Assembly (NCBI RefSeq): GCF_000340215.1
Contig: NW_006921535.1
Span: 2,987,323 to 3,051,322 of the forward strand
Reading direction: 5' to 3'
Source of the DNA: Pseudocercospora fijiensis CIRAD86
Taxonomy: Eukaryota > Ascomycota > Dothideomycetes > Mycosphaerellales > Mycosphaerellaceae
Length of the DNA stretch: 64,000 bases
The notes under the pieces are model-generated. The model saw only the letters and a program-made list of their open reading frames with translations. It did no database searches and was not told the DNA's origin. The position numbers and the translations under genes were made by a program. Positions within the stretch are counted from its first letter, which is position 1; each line of letters opens with the position of its first letter. Positions 1-11,103 of this stretch are shown here, in pieces.

Positions 1-320
1 GGGTCCTATTAGGCTGCCGCCTCGTAATCTAGGTAGTATAGTAGGCAGCGATTAGCGTCGCCTATATATCCCGATTCCTTCTAGGATTAACTAGAACACT
101 CCGGAAGGCGCTTAGGCGATTGCGAACGCGTTAGCTTAGTAGGCAGGGGTCTATACTACTGCTACGATAGCTAGTCGTAGTCGGAATCTATACTCTCGGC
201 TTTCTTCTAGATCGGCTATACTAGTCCCGTCTAGCTCTTCTTAGAGTAGGCTATTAGATCGTTACTCTTCCTAGAGTAGGCTATTAGATCGTTAGGATAA
301 CGACAAGGTCAACACTAACG
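1..320. other. Left edge, no gene recognised; 2 x 30-bp tandem repeat
   Basis: No protein domain is recognised on either strand. Positions 235-264 and 265-294 are two tandem copies of a 30-bp unit differing at one base. The stretch lies just beyond the 3' end of the minus-strand copia pol, so it could be copia 3' untranslated or LTR sequence. I could not match it to the 5' side of that element near 59920-60060. Confidence 0.4.
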
Positions 321-1329
321 AGGAAATAGGCAGTCCTTAAAGGGATAAGAGTATTCTTAGAAGGTTAGAGATCCTTTAGATAAAACTTCTAATATATAAT
401 TTAAGATTTGTAGTATTAGGGAGCTTTTAGTCCTTATAGATTAGGCAAATCCAGTTTTGATATTTGTTTCTGCTTTAAGATGTTATACTAAGAGCTAAAA
501 GATTGCTCTAGATACCGAGATGCCCTAGTAGAGAACTAGAAGAGTAGTTAGTCTATAGAGAGTAATAAAATAAAAATAAGTGTATTAAGTTTGACTTCCT
601 GTTCTAGTAATAAATAAGAATAAAATAAGTAACTACTATAGAGTTTGTCCTTTGCTAGTCTAGATCCTAGAGGATAGGGTTATTTAACTTAGGCTTAGTA
701 AGCTAGTCTGCTATTTAGAGATTAGTAGGAATATACTAAATATCAATCCTCCCTTTATTATACTGCTCTCTATAGTAGTAGTTCCTTAGGGAAACATGCC
801 TTAACCTGCTAGAGTTAGTATAATTCTTTATAAGATAGATAGTTAACTAGTTATTACAGTTGATTTTAATATAGTCAAACTTAAACCTAGTAAAGCTACT
901 AATTTCCTTAGAGAGGTTCCTTAGCTACTTTAACTCCCTTATAGCTTTAGTAAGTGCTACGTACTCTGCCTTAGTACTAGAGTAGACAACTTCCTTCTAA
1001 AGCTAGTAGGATTTCTAGAGAACTAGTCCTCCTACTATAAGGAGTAGGAATCCTAATATAGACCTCGAGGTTTTTAGGTTACTAGCGAAGTTAGAATCTA
1101 AGTAGACCTTAAGATAGCTCTTAAGATTAACTTTTCTAGACTTGCTCTTCTTAAATACTAGGGATTTGTTAACTGTTCCTATAATATATTTCTAGATATA
1201 TCTTACTACTATAATATACTCTAGTCTAGGGTTTTGTAGGAATCTAGCTAAGTAGTTAATAGTATAAGTAATATTAGGTCTTGTCTAGTTAGAAAGATAC
1301 TATAGCTCCCTAATTATCTAATTAAAGAG
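320..1329 (-). pseudogene. Ty1/copia pol, 3' part: RNase H (RIP-degraded)
   Basis: This is the C-terminal end of a copia polyprotein on the minus strand. Around 960-1110 the translation shows the copia RNase H signature: a YLDSNFASN-like stretch, then KTSRSI.GFL, then a GG.V..KS segment, then V.YSSTKAEYVAL. Downstream (about 660-740) is an IPTNLxIADxLTKPKLN-like tail, typical of the copia pol C-terminus. Several Q/W positions are TAG, as expected from RIP. The gene is cut at 1329/1330 by Gypsy A and resumes at 55704. Beyond about 650, 3' untranslated or LTR sequence is expected but its border is not visible. Confidence 0.85.
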
Positions 1330-1334
1330 TTCGT
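1330..1334. repeat. TSD of Gypsy A (left copy), ttcgt
   Basis: The 5-bp target duplication ttcgt directly precedes the left LTR of Gypsy A. It is repeated at 55699-55703 directly after the right LTR. The copia reading continues from one side to the other. Confidence 0.9.
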
Positions 1335-1442
1335 TATTATAGTAGGCACGGAACGCCGGGCCTATATATACTTCCGTAGGACCGTAGATACTCTTACTAA
1401 TACGATACTATTGCCTAACTACTAATCGTCCCTTGTATAACA
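1335..1442 (+). repeat. Gypsy A 5' LTR
   Basis: The 108-bp LTR starts tattatagtaggcacgg and ends gtataaca. The start was probably TG before RIP changed it to TA. It differs from the right copy at six positions by eye, all transitions, consistent with RIP after insertion. Confidence 0.9.
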
Positions 1443-1444
1443 AT

Positions 1445-1462
1445 TAGTAGCTTCGCTTTAGT
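1445..1462 (+). other. Probable primer binding site of Gypsy A
   Basis: Two bases after the LTR the sequence reads tagtagcttcgcttt. Undoing a TG-to-TA change gives a TGG start, as expected for pairing to a tRNA 3' CCA end. The tRNA is not identified. Confidence 0.4.
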
Positions 1463-1890
1463 TAGATCTAGATCCGTTCGAATAGTACCCGAGTACTAGA
1501 CGAACGGGCACCTTAAAAAAACTAAAAAAACGCGACCGCGAGGTCCCGTACTAGCGGTACCGACCTACCTACCTAACTATAACAACTACCTACGCTCGAT
1601 ACCGAGACGATTACGATAGTCCTCTAAATTCCGCATATTATCTTCCGTATATATATAGCTATATACCGATAGCCCTCTAATCGACGGCGCCCTATAGCCC
1701 TCTAATCGCTAGACTAGGCGGCCCGCCTTCCTTATCTAGGTTTGTTTACTCTATACTAGTACCTGCCGAAGCGGGTACCGGTCGAGGCAAGAGCCTATAA
1801 GTACCCTAATAGTTTCCCGAATTTAGTCTAGTTCCTTAACTCTATACTTATCCTACATTTTTATAAGATTACCGAGCCTACGCTTATTCT
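1463..1890 (+). other. Gypsy A leader, no gene recognised
   Basis: This is untranslated leader between the LTR and gag. It contains an A-rich stretch at about 1516-1530 and short repeated ctaatcg segments near 1675-1710. No domain is seen on either strand. Confidence 0.5.
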
Positions 1891-4680
1891 ATAAATACGC
1901 TAGCTTCCGTACGCCCTAATTTAGACGCCTACTCGTTAAACATCGCTTTTTGCTTTAAGGAGTTCTTAGCTAACGCCGGTTACGCTAAGTTAGTATACTA
2001 GAAGCAAAGAGACCCGCTTATAGTAGTCGTTACGAAAATTACTACGTAGTATTAGCCCCTAGAAGAATATATACTACGAAAACTCTCGGATACTAGAGGC
2101 GGTACTACCCTCGGTTTCCCTTAGGATTAGGCAGTTAACTGCTCTTTAGTTATAGTAGTAGCGAAGACGCTGCTTGCTCTCTATAACGAACTTGTAGTTT
2201 TAGACACAATAGGACCTAACGACTTAGCGGCTCCTACTCCGGAACTAGCACTACCCTCTCTAGATATAGTAGTGCCCGCAAGTCCGGATACTAGTCTATA
2301 ACTACGCCGCCGCCGGACGATCTTAGTAGCTAGTACGCGACGAGTTACGTACGTACGCTATAGGTCCTTACTAATTGTTTTTCCCCTAGGTCTACGAGAA
2401 CTTAGTGCCTTAGAGCTGTTACCTATAAGTAGTCCTAATTTGTCCTTACCGGTTTTAGTCGGCCCTAAGTAGTAGAGTCCTAAATAGCAAGGTCCTAAGC
2501 AATACGGTCCTAAGCCCGAGTACTAGGATACGGAGTAGTAGAGTCCTAATTAGCAAGCTCCGGAGTAATAGAGCCCTAAGCCCGAACAGTAGGAGCTCCC
2601 GGCCCTAAGCAGTCTAGAGTCCTCTTTACTAGCTCCTAAGCTTTAGCGATAAGGCACTTAGTAGCGAGAACCCCGACGATAAGAGTAAGAGCTACTACTC
2701 CCTCCCGTATTAGCTAAGAATATAGTCGATATATCTTAAGATATAGACCCGGATACCTAGCGCATAGACTTAGTATATATAGAGCCTAGTATAGAGCGTA
2801 ACCCGCCTCCTCGCTAGTAGCGCTATAATAGATTAGTCGACGCTTTCCTAGGTATAGAGGCTAGACGCCTAGTCGCGGACCGCTAGCGAGTACGTAACGC
2901 TAGCGTAGGACTATCCTCCTAAAACTAGCGCAACGGTAAGTAGCTAGCCTACGACAACCTGTAGCCTTAACGCCTACGAGAGGGCGCACTACGCGAAGTC
3001 CCGGCACGCGAGAACTAGAACGCCGCTAGCGCTAACGCGGCCGCTAAAGACGCTAACGGCGAGATCCTAAATGCCGCTAATCTAGCCGTCCTATGCAATA
3101 AGATACGCTAGCTGTTTAGACAACTCTTAAATTAATAGGTTATCTAAACCTAGTAACTTAGGGATAAGATTCGGGACGAGATTGACTAGTTACGCTAAAG
3201 CATCCCTTCGAGCTTAGTATAAGATAGGCTAGACACTAGACGAGTAGAACGCCTCGCGCGTATAGGTTTAAATAAACAGGTCCCGTATAAACAAGTTCTA
3301 TTAGCCCTACTACCTAACCCGGTCGAAGCCTAGCCTTATTAGTTACGCCGTAATATACAACGCAACGCCGAGGCTAGGCAACGCCGCTATAGCTAAGGCG
3401 GTACTAGAGGACCTCCTAGCCCGAGCCCGGGTAATTCTAGCACCTAAGGCGGGAACTTTAGCCCCTATAGTTACAACTTTAACCTGTACTATATCGACAA
3501 CTTTTAGTTTAGCCGCTTACCCTATCGCAGCCCGTAGCGTTCTTAGCGTTTAGAGAGGTTTAACCCGATAGATATTAGGTATTTCTACCCTAACGCCCTA
3601 TACGCGGACTTAGATAGCTAGGATATCTATACGTACGGTAACAAGGTTACCTTTACTTCGGTATACCTCTTTCTAGACGCCGCTTGTAATTACGCCGTAG
3701 TTAATTACGCTCGTACCGTGCGTACCTAGCTTACTAAGTGCCTATATAGGGCTATATAGCAATAGTTTATTTACGAGCTTACGAGCAATAATCGTAATAC
3801 TATTCGCGGAGGAGAAGGCATTAAGCGTTAGTATAAGGCACTAAGGGACAAGTTTAGCAGATCTATTATCGAGGCCTAGGATAAGCTATACGCCGAATCT
3901 TATATAGTATAGGATATACGCAACCGTAGGGCACTCTAGTAGTTTATTATAAACTGCATCCGCTACGTACGCAAGGTAGGTCTCGAGATAGACCCTAATA
4001 GACCGTACGCTCTTCTCTACTAGGTATAGTTACGATTCGAACCCCGCCTATAAGACAAGCTCGATAAGCCTTTACTAAGTAATACGATCTATACTTTTAC
4101 GCAAGCTATAGAAGACAAGTATAAAGCATAGTACCGTAGGTATATATAGTCCGATAGCTACGGTATAGCACGCGGCTATAATAGGTATAACGGTAAGTTA
4201 CAATACCGAAACGCTCGTAATAGCGACCGGTACGCCGATTCTTCGGGCGCGTATCGCGATACTTTAGGTCGCAGTTACGCCGGTAGGTTCGACGATCGGT
4301 ACGCCGTAGTAGTACGCGGATATCGCGACAATTTAGGTCGCGGTTACGCCGGCGGCTACGGTAATAAGCGCCCTAGAAATAGTAGCTATACTAATTAAAA
4401 CTAGTATTAGCGCCGAGATTAAGGAAACGATAGGCAAGCCCTAGCGAGGGACGGACGCTAAAAAGAGTATGTTTCTAACTATAACAATCGGGTAGAGCTA
4501 TATAATAATAATCGGGGCTACGAAGCACGCGGTAGCAAGAATACTAATCGTAGACGACGACAAGATAGGGGTACGCGAAACAACGTACGCGATACCTAGG
4601 GTTAGTAAGAACGCGGCCGCTAAGGCAATAAGGCCCCGCGTAACTATTACGCTAATAAGTAGGTACTAGAGCCTCTAGTT
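1890..4680 (+). pseudogene. Gypsy A gag (RIP-degraded)
   Basis: The long plus-strand reading has many TAG/TAA interruptions and at least one frame change. The N-terminal third (about 1890-2700) is unrecognised and rich in proline, serine and arginine. About 2780-3400 is charged, alanine/arginine-rich and likely helical. About 3560-4140 resembles a gag capsid region by position and composition (YLFLDAACNYAVVNYAR-like helix, then QFIINCIRYVRKVGLEIDP). About 4150-4620 is rich in Y, R, G, N and D, with repeated RGY and RDxLGRSYAG-type units. I see no CCHC zinc knuckle, so this RGG-like tail may be the nucleic-acid-binding part. The start codon is not resolvable. Confidence 0.65.
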
Positions 4681-4689
4681 GAAGAGCCT

Positions 4690-5386
4690 ATATCTATCCT
4701 ATAGCCGCGTTTATACTTACGCCTACGATCTAGCTTATGCTACTCGGCGAGGCTAGTAAGCCTACACTCCGTACTAGCGTACTTTAACGACTAGGTAGAC
4801 ATCTACTATAGATTAGACGACGTAGATAATAACGCCTCTTTATAGGACTCTGTATTAGTATACTATAGCGAAGTGCCGCTACTATCCCCCTTTTCCCTAT
4901 ACGTCGGTAAGCACCTTCCTCTAGCTATAGAACCCTTTACTACGATACGGCCTTTAAAGTTCTTATACTTAAATTGTAGCGCGAAGTTCGATAGCAACAA
5001 TCTCTTATAGAACTATAGGCGTACTAAGTACGCTACGGAGCTAACGCCTAAGAAGGATAGCGTAGAGGAGAACGCTAGGCTTATTAAGTCCGCTATATTA
5101 CTAAAGGTTAAGGGAGGATACGCGTTCCGAGGCTATTATTATTTGCGTATAGTCGTACGCCTATAGAAGGACAGCACCGAATACGCGGTCTGCCTAGATA
5201 TAGGCGCGATAGTATTACTTATCGATAAGGCCTTCCTACGCTAGATACGCCTAGATATCGAGCGTAAGCGCTTAGTAGCTCTACTAAAGGTTAAGGGCGT
5301 AGGCTCGACGGATATTAGCGAGTACGTAGATCTCGATTTTTAGGTACTAGGAATTGTTAAGGGTGCTAAGGTTATAGCCTATATAC
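4690..5386 (+). pseudogene. Gypsy A pol part 1: retropepsin-type aspartic protease
   Basis: Around 5185-5230 the plus-strand translation reads VCLDIGAIVLLIDKAFL, the retroviral-type protease motif (D-T/S-G with T replaced by I). The catalytic Asp codon is at 5197-5199. It is followed by a VKGVGSTDISEYVDLDF-like flap region. The chain stops at 5394 where the hAT element is inserted and continues at 14926 (YEIHVVKELSAKFLIAIDIIG), which joins the second half of the protease domain. It processes the gag-pol polyprotein in related elements. Confidence 0.8.
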
Positions 5387-5394
5387 GTTACGAG
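5387..5394. repeat. 8-bp TSD of the hAT element (left), gttacgag
   Basis: gttacgag is repeated at 14926-14933. An 8-bp duplication is diagnostic of hAT-type integration and fits the transposase found inside. Confidence 0.92.
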
Positions 5395-5503
5395 TAGACC
5401 CCGTAGTAGTTCGGTTTCCGAACTACTAAACGTATATAGTTTGGTTTCTTAGCGGCGAACTAGCTCCCTAGTTCCGGTTTAGTTTTTTCGAACTATATAG
5501 ATT
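5395..5503 (+). repeat. hAT left terminal inverted repeat
   Basis: The outer 19-20 bp (TAGACCCCGtAGTAGTTCGG) match the reverse complement of the right end with one C/T difference. Farther in, similarity is imperfect. Blocks such as TTTGGTTT, cttagc and ttcgaactatata recur in both ends, suggesting an imperfect TIR of about 110 bp. Confidence 0.85.
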
Positions 5504-5540
5504 CCTAGTTTAAACTAGAGACTGTATTGGTTTTACTATA

Positions 5541-5845
5541 AGGACACTCTTATTCGACTACCGGCTACGATTGCCGGCTATAATAGTAACTCTGTTACAT
5601 TTACTACGCTCTTTTGCCGTTGCTAAGGCGTAGTTGCCGTTGCTAGGGCGTAGTTGCCGTTACTAGGGCGTAGTTTTGCTACAAGGATACTCTTATTCGA
5701 CTGCCGGCTACGATTACCGGCTATAATAGTTACTAGGTTGTATTTACTACGCTTTATTACCGTTGCTAGGGCGTAGTTACCGTTGCTAGGGCGTAGTTAC
5801 CGTTGCTAGGGCGTAGTTGCTATTGCTAGGGCGTAGTTGCCGTAG
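5541..5845 (+). repeat. hAT subterminal repeats: ~143-bp duplication with 20-bp units
   Basis: A segment starting at 5541 (aggacactcttattcgact) recurs from 5684 with few changes, a duplication of about 143 bp. Within each copy is a tandem array of a 20-bp unit, roughly gttgccgttgctagggcgta. About three units lie at 5614-5675 and four to five at 5757-5845. Each copy also holds a pair of CCGGCTA motifs (5570-5582 and 5702-5724). Clustered short subterminal repeats are common transposase-binding sites in hAT elements, so that is the likely role (inference). Confidence 0.8.
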
Positions 5846-6310
5846 TTGCGAAAGCTTACCTATATAACGTTACGTAGGCGGCAATAATTAGGGCTTCGCG
5901 ATATTCTTATACTTTTAACTTCTTCCTCTATACCTATACCGACAATAACTACTATACGCTACGCCCCCGCCCCTTTCCCTTACAATAGCAAGAGAGAAGC
6001 GCGCCGCGCGCTAAACAGAAGATAGAACTAAAGACCGCGAGTTTGTTTTACCTAAGCGTCTAACTAAAAAGCGTAAGACTAAAGAGGAGTACTCTACGAA
6101 GAAGAATTCCGTACGAGACCGCGAGAGAAAGGATAAGATAGATAAGGATAAAAGAGCTAAGGATAAAAGAAGAAAGGCGCGGAATAAGGCATTCTATCGA
6201 TAGCTAGCGCCTATAGAAAAAAGTGAAGGTTAGAATAAGAAGATAACCTAAGAGAAGGCTAAGAGGAGGAAAGAATTGCGGCTAGTTTTTAAGCGTAAAG
6301 TTCTAGCAGC

Positions 6311-6417
6311 GTAAGTTAATCTAGCTAGCGGCCGTAGCTAGTAGCTATAGCCGGCAGCCGTAGCCGGCAGCTGTAGCCGGCATATTTTTCTTTAACACGT
6401 TAACTAATAGCATTTAG
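6311..6417 (+). other. Intron with CCGGC motif cluster (hAT cargo gene, intron 1)
   Basis: The donor GTAAGT is at 6311, a CTAAT-type branch site is near 6403-6408, and the acceptor TTTAG ends at 6417. The intron body holds three TAGCCGGCAG-type repeats (about 6348-6384). Confidence 0.6.
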
Positions 6418-6898
6418 ACCTGTAGCCGCTACCTCTATCGATACGACCGATAGTAACGGAGATATTCAGATAGCCGAGAACAACAATACTAGAGTTTAGG
6501 ATACCGCGACAGAGCTTAATACTACGAATAAAGGAACTAAAAAAAGCGAGGAGATACTATACGTCGATCTAGTAATAGGTGCAGTCTTAGGGCCTAACGC
6601 TATAGACGATAAGCGCTAGGAGTAGATCGAGCACAGTTAAAGAGACGAGATACTAGTAAAGGGCTAAGGCATAAGTCCTATTAATCTAGAAAATTATAGT
6701 TAAAGCTACTACGAAAAGCTAGCAAGGATTGGAATCGAGACTAGTCGTCTTTATATCCTCGATATAGAGTAGAAGTTTCTTTATTAGTATTAGAGCGAAG
6801 CCTTTACGTCTATAAAGGCAAAGTAGCTTGCGATTAATGCGATCGGGGCTAGGTATCTAGGGACGGCAGAAGTATTACTATAGGAGGAAGGGGTACAG

Positions 6899-6964
6899 GT
6901 AATTATTCTATACTCGGTATATATAGCCGGCGTTCGTAGCCGGCAGATACTAATAGTTAAATAG
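6899..6964 (+). other. Intron with CCGGC motif pair (hAT cargo gene, intron 2)
   Basis: GTAATT at 6899, TACTAAT at about 6948 and TAG ending at 6964 define a 66-bp intron. It contains two TAGCCGGC motifs at about 6924-6945. The reading frame continues on both sides. Confidence 0.7.
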
Positions 6965-7389
6965 AAAGCGTTTCTCGAAGACAGAGTGCTACTACTATAT
7001 AAAATCTTTACTAAGGCAGAGAGGGCTTGTATCCGGAATCTAAGCTACTAGTAGGATAGGTTAGCGTTAGAATTCTCTAAATCTCTATATAAGCCTCCGA
7101 AGGATTACCTATTTTAGCGATACGGCTTTATCTCGACTACTCCGTAGGCACCCGAAGAAGCTCGAGCGCTCTTTAAGGTCTTTACTAAGAAGCGGAAGGA
7201 GTTCGAGGATTAGGATTGGTTAATAGAGCTATTAATTAGTCTTAGGTTTCGTAGTTAGACTCGGCCTAAGCATTTGCTTGTCGAGTGTCTTATACCGAAA
7301 GAGGATAGATTAAGACTAAAAACGAGCTTAGATTCGTTAGATATAGTAGCTCGGTTCCGTTAGTAGGAGAGAGCCGCCGTATAGAAGGC

Positions 7390-7505
7390 AAAATTCAGGT
7401 AGTTAGGGTAGCTAGGAAAGAAATTCTAGTAGTTAGGCTAGCTAGGGTAGCTAGGAAAAAAAATCTAGTAGTTAGGTAGCTAGGAAACAAAAAAAAAAGG
7501 TAGCT
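7390..7505 (+). repeat. Minisatellite at the end of the hAT cargo gene
   Basis: Irregular units based on tagttagg(g)tagctaggaaa repeat about five times and end in an A-run. In the reading frame they give Q-L-G-rich repeats. The repeat may still be the coding 3' end of the gene upstream. Confidence 0.6.
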
Positions 7506-8294
7506 AGCTATTTACTACCTAGCTGTTCCTAACGATACGATGCTATAAAAGAAAGGGTGTTTCTCTATAGCTACTAGTATATATCTACTACTCCTAAGTC
7601 CTTACCTTACCGTACGAAACCTCAAAACATGCCGACCGACATTGTATATACACTAGGCGCTACACTAGGAAGGGTAATAACGAGACGATAGTCGAAATAG
7701 TCTAGTATACGAGCGAGATTGCGACAACGTCGAGAGGAGGTCGTATACTTACCTTCGAGCCTATCGAGTCCTAGACTACGATTAGGGCTAGATTTATCCT
7801 CTCCGAATCCTAGTAGTAGGAATTCATTATAGGGTACTACTACCTAGTCCTTACCTTTACGGAGTCTAAGTAGAAGGTTATTCGGAGATATAAGAATATC
7901 GAGTATTAACCCGGAAATCTTCGAAAAGGCTAGCTAGGCGTATCTTTAGAAACCCGAATATATAGAGCAGTTCAATTAATAGGTCTATAAGATATAGTTC
8001 CCTTTATACTTACGTTCGAAGGAGTGTAAACTCCGGAAGTACTCGATACGATAGGGGAGTAAGGAGCGAACGGATATATTCTAGAAGTTCTTTATAGAGG
8101 GGGCATTACACCGTTATACGACTTCTCGACTTAAAGGTTAACTAGTAATTGTCTGCAACTTCTACGGTTTAATCTTGAAATACCCGAAACTAGGGGATAG
8201 GAACTCATCGCCTACGAACTATCTCTATTCTAAACGGTATCGGGAATCTTAAAGAGAGAGGAGAGTTAATATAGATACAGCGTTCTAGAAAGAG

Positions 8295-8381
8295 GTATAT
8301 CTTCTAAAATGCCGGCTATAGCTACCGGCTATAGCTGCCGGCTATAGATTCCGGCTACCTAAATTAACCGTAGAGATCTAG
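8295..8381 (+). other. Intron of hAT transposase with four CCGGCTA motifs
   Basis: GTATAT at 8295 and AG at 8380-8381 bound 87 bp. The interval contains four CCGGCTA copies at about 8311-8357 (motif in the GCCGGCTA orientation). The hAT core frame starts directly after it. Confidence 0.5.
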
Positions 8382-9328
8382 CTAATTATTATAGGCTACG
8401 CTTAAGGAAGCTCTAGGATTAAAGGCTACCGATTTCTCCTCCGAAGACTTTAAGCAACTAGCAAACGAAATGCTAGCTATAAACAGTCTTCCGGAAGACT
8501 TCTACGAAAGGGAGTCTATATAGAAGATATACCTATATCTTACAAACTACCCTCCCCTATTTCTCGGCGCGACAACCTAGCGTATTATGTTCGAAAAGAA
8601 CAAAGAGGCTACGTTAGACGATATTCGGGAGATCCTCCGTAATACTCGCCGAGTAGCTATTACTATCGATAGCTAGTTAAGCCGGACTATAAGAGCCTCC
8701 TTCCTCTCGATTATACTATACTTTATTAATTCGGATTAGAAACTCTAGGAACTTATAATCGGATTCCCTAAAATTCTAGGTTCCTATACTAGTAAAGATA
8801 TAGCGAAGCTTGTCTATACGGCAATAGATAGGGTTAGCGTAATAACGAAACTAATCTCGATTACTACGGACAACGCTAGTAATAATCGAACATTATATAA
8901 GGCGTTATATGTATAATTCACTCGCATATGTCTTTAAAATCACTAATTGTATCGATAGGGTCGAGTACGTAGAGGAGATTATAAGGTCTATAATCTAGCT
9001 TAATCTTCCGAATATTAAGCTCGCTACGATTCCGGATACGTACGACAATACGTACGATAATAACGATAAAGAGGAGCCTATTAATAGCCCTAGCCCTAAC
9101 GAATCGGAGCCGACGTCGTTGCTAGTTACATCCCTATAGAAGTTTCCCTACCTCGCTTATATAGTTCAAATCGCGATCCGAGCCCTCTTTAAGACGCTTA
9201 AAATTGCACTATTAAACGACGACTAATAGAAGATCCTAGATAAGGATAAAGCAAAGTCGAAAGTCGAGAAACTTATTATAGCAATAAGACGGGATAAGGT
9301 AGAGAGCCTCGCTCTCGTTTTATATAAG

Positions 9329-9397
9329 GTATAACTTTTGTCCGTAGCCGGTACCTATAGCCGGCAACCTAGTATAGTTCTAACTCTTTTTCTCTAG
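9329..9397 (+). other. Intron of hAT transposase with CCGGC motif pair
   Basis: GTATAA at 9329, CTAAC near 9380-9384 and CTCTAG ending at 9397 give a 69-bp phase-0 intron. The frame is kept across it (ALVLYK, then LRRLAIY). Two CCGGC motifs lie at 9346-9364. Confidence 0.7.
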
Positions 9398-10742
9398 CTT
9401 CGTCGTCTAGCAATATATACGAACTCGAGCTTATAGAGATATAACCGATTCGAGGCTATTTAAAAGAACCTAATCGAGCGCCCTAAAACCGATGCCTAGA
9501 ATATCGCATAGAATAAGCGATAGCAAAAGCGGCCTCCTTAGCGCCTACTCCGTTTTACCTAAGACGTTAAGACCCGGTTCGATTCGACTTTCTATATAGT
9601 TACGAGGGGATGTACTTTACGTACCGCTCTCGAGATCTATTAGAGTTCCGAAGGTATTAAGTAGCTCGGCCTTACCGCCGCCGAATAGCGCTAAGTAGAG
9701 TATCTCGTCGATATTAGTAAGCATTACGCGAAGGTTACTACTACGATTAGAAGAACCCGAGGACCGACGATCTACCTTGTCTTTACGTACTATAACTAGC
9801 TCTTTAACGAGCTCGAGGAAACCGTAGCTAAGCTAGCTAAGAAGAGCGTTCCCTAGAAAGTAGCTATAACGAAAGCTATAGACACCTCCTATACTAAGTT
9901 GTATAAATATTATAGTGCTACCTTTAACTCGTTCGGGGATATCTATAGCGTTACGTACTTACTTAACCCGGTAGAAAAGGATATATACTAGTAGAGGCCG
10001 GAATAGAAGGCGGACGAGGTATAGCCGAAGTATTACTAGACTATTCTAGAAAAGATGTTCTACGAGCGTCGGAAAGAAACTAGTCTAAATGCAGCTCCTA
10101 TAAAGAAAAAGAAGGTTTAGAAGGCTCCGATATTATACCTGTTTCGTAGATAGGAAGTAGAGGCAGAAGAGGAAGCAACTACTAAAGTAAATAAAGAAGA
10201 GTTCGATCTCTATCGGCGCGCGAGTAAGTATAAACCCGTAGGCTCGGAAAGAGGGCTAATAATCTCTAGATCTTACCGGTCTTCTAAACGAATTCGGAGA
10301 CGATATTCTCGCTATATAGTAGCGGTTAGAGCCTAAGTTTCTAACGATAGCGTCGGTCGCTCGGGACGTCCTCGCTATCCCGAGCGTAGGTATAGGCTAT
10401 AAGAGGTCTTTTAGTATCGCTCGTTACTAGGGCCGCTTTAATCGAATATACTCGCCTACTACCTTCGAATCTATTATAGTATTCCGATACTATCTCCTCT
10501 ACTAGAATCGCTAAGGTAGGTTACTAAAGATTATACTAAAGGAGTTAATCGAGGAATTAGAAAACCTTAAGATCGAAGAAACCTAGGAGCGCGAAGAGAA
10601 TGCGAAATTTAGTCTAAGCGAAACCCTAATTAGCGATAACGAAGAGGAGGAGGGCGGAGGCAGAAGGCGATACCGGGTCGAGAAGCGGAAACGTATATAG
10701 GCTTAGAGCAGCTTTAAGGAGACGAAGCGTTTACGTATAAGA

Positions 10743-11103
10743 TAATATAGCCGGCGTATATAGCCGGCATATATCCGAAATTTGTTTCGAATTCCTAGGA
10801 CCTAAATAGACTAGTTGCTATAGCAACCGACCCCGCTTACCTATAGACTATTTCTAATTCTCTGTTCGCTCTTCCTCTCCTTCTTCCCTTTCCCTATATT
10901 CTTAAAGACAAATATGCCTTAAGGATTCGGCTCTTCGGGCCTTCCTAAGCCGGCTGCCTCCCCTTCCTTAAGCTACTATCCTTTATTCGAATCTAACGAT
11001 AACCTAATAAGGCGGTTTAATAGAAGACTATTTGTTCTAGAAGGCAAGAAGCATTAATGTCTCCTTACGATTATATACTTATTAATTTCTAGGTCCTACC
11101 GAT
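10743..11103 (+). other. Spacer between transposase and H3-like gene 1
   Basis: The spacer holds two TAGCCGGC motifs (10750-10774) and a pyrimidine-rich stretch (about 10855-10900) resembling a fungal promoter. An ATG at 10914 opens a short reading of about 45 codons (GFGSSGLPKPAASPSLSYY). This may be an upstream exon of the H3-like gene joined by an intron ending TTTCTAG near 11088, but no clear donor is visible. Confidence 0.4.

Larger units (their letters stand above)
5990..7490 (+). pseudogene. Unknown three-exon cargo gene of the hAT element
   Basis: Reading through RIP stops gives three exons. Exon 1 (about 5990-6310) is very lysine/arginine-rich (KDKIDKDKRAKDKRRKARNK) and may be a nuclear or nucleic-acid-binding tail. 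An intron at 6311-6417 starts GTAAGT. Exon 2 (6418-6898) is mixed, with stretches such as SIKAKQLAINAIGARYLGTAEVLL. An intron at 6899-6964 has a TACTAAT branch site. Exon 3 (6965-7490) is helical and charged (KPPKDYLF, KVFTKKRKEFED) and ends in repeated QLGKKFQQLG-type units. A TATA-like tatataacg lies near 5850. I do not recognise the family. It precedes the transposase and runs in the same direction. Confidence 0.6.
7629..10742 (+). pseudogene. hAT transposase (RIP-degraded)
   Basis: This is the transposase that cuts and pastes the element. The best part begins near 8382. A TIDS motif (first catalytic Asp, 8668-8670) is followed by SRTIRASFLSIILYFINSD, LIIGFPKI and LISITTDNASNN (second Asp at 8869-8871), the RNase H-like core of hAT enzymes. 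About 9900-10100 reads YYSATFNSFGDIYSVTYLLNP and YYxTILEKMFYERR. The C-terminal hATC dimerisation region is at about 10330-10510 (VARDVLAIPSVGIGYKRSFS, then ARYxGRFNRIYSPTTFES). Introns are inferred at 8295-8381 and 9329-9397. The N-terminus (from ATG 7629) is poorly recognised and I could not confirm a BED zinc finger. Many Q/W codons are stops. Confidence 0.9.

Noticed and set aside
1..650. Copia 3' LTR
   Set aside because: Expected here, but no match to sequence upstream of the primer binding site at 59918 could be found by eye.
5614..5845. CRISPR-like array
   Set aside because: The 20-bp units are tandem without spacers and lie in a eukaryotic transposon; they are subterminal repeats.
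6000..6300. Lysine-rich exon as a third histone (H1/H2-like) gene
   Set aside because: Only composition supports it; no histone-fold landmarks are visible.
10914..11060. Firm call of a 5' exon for H3-like gene 1
   Set aside because: An ATG and a short frame exist but no donor site is visible; noted only as possible.
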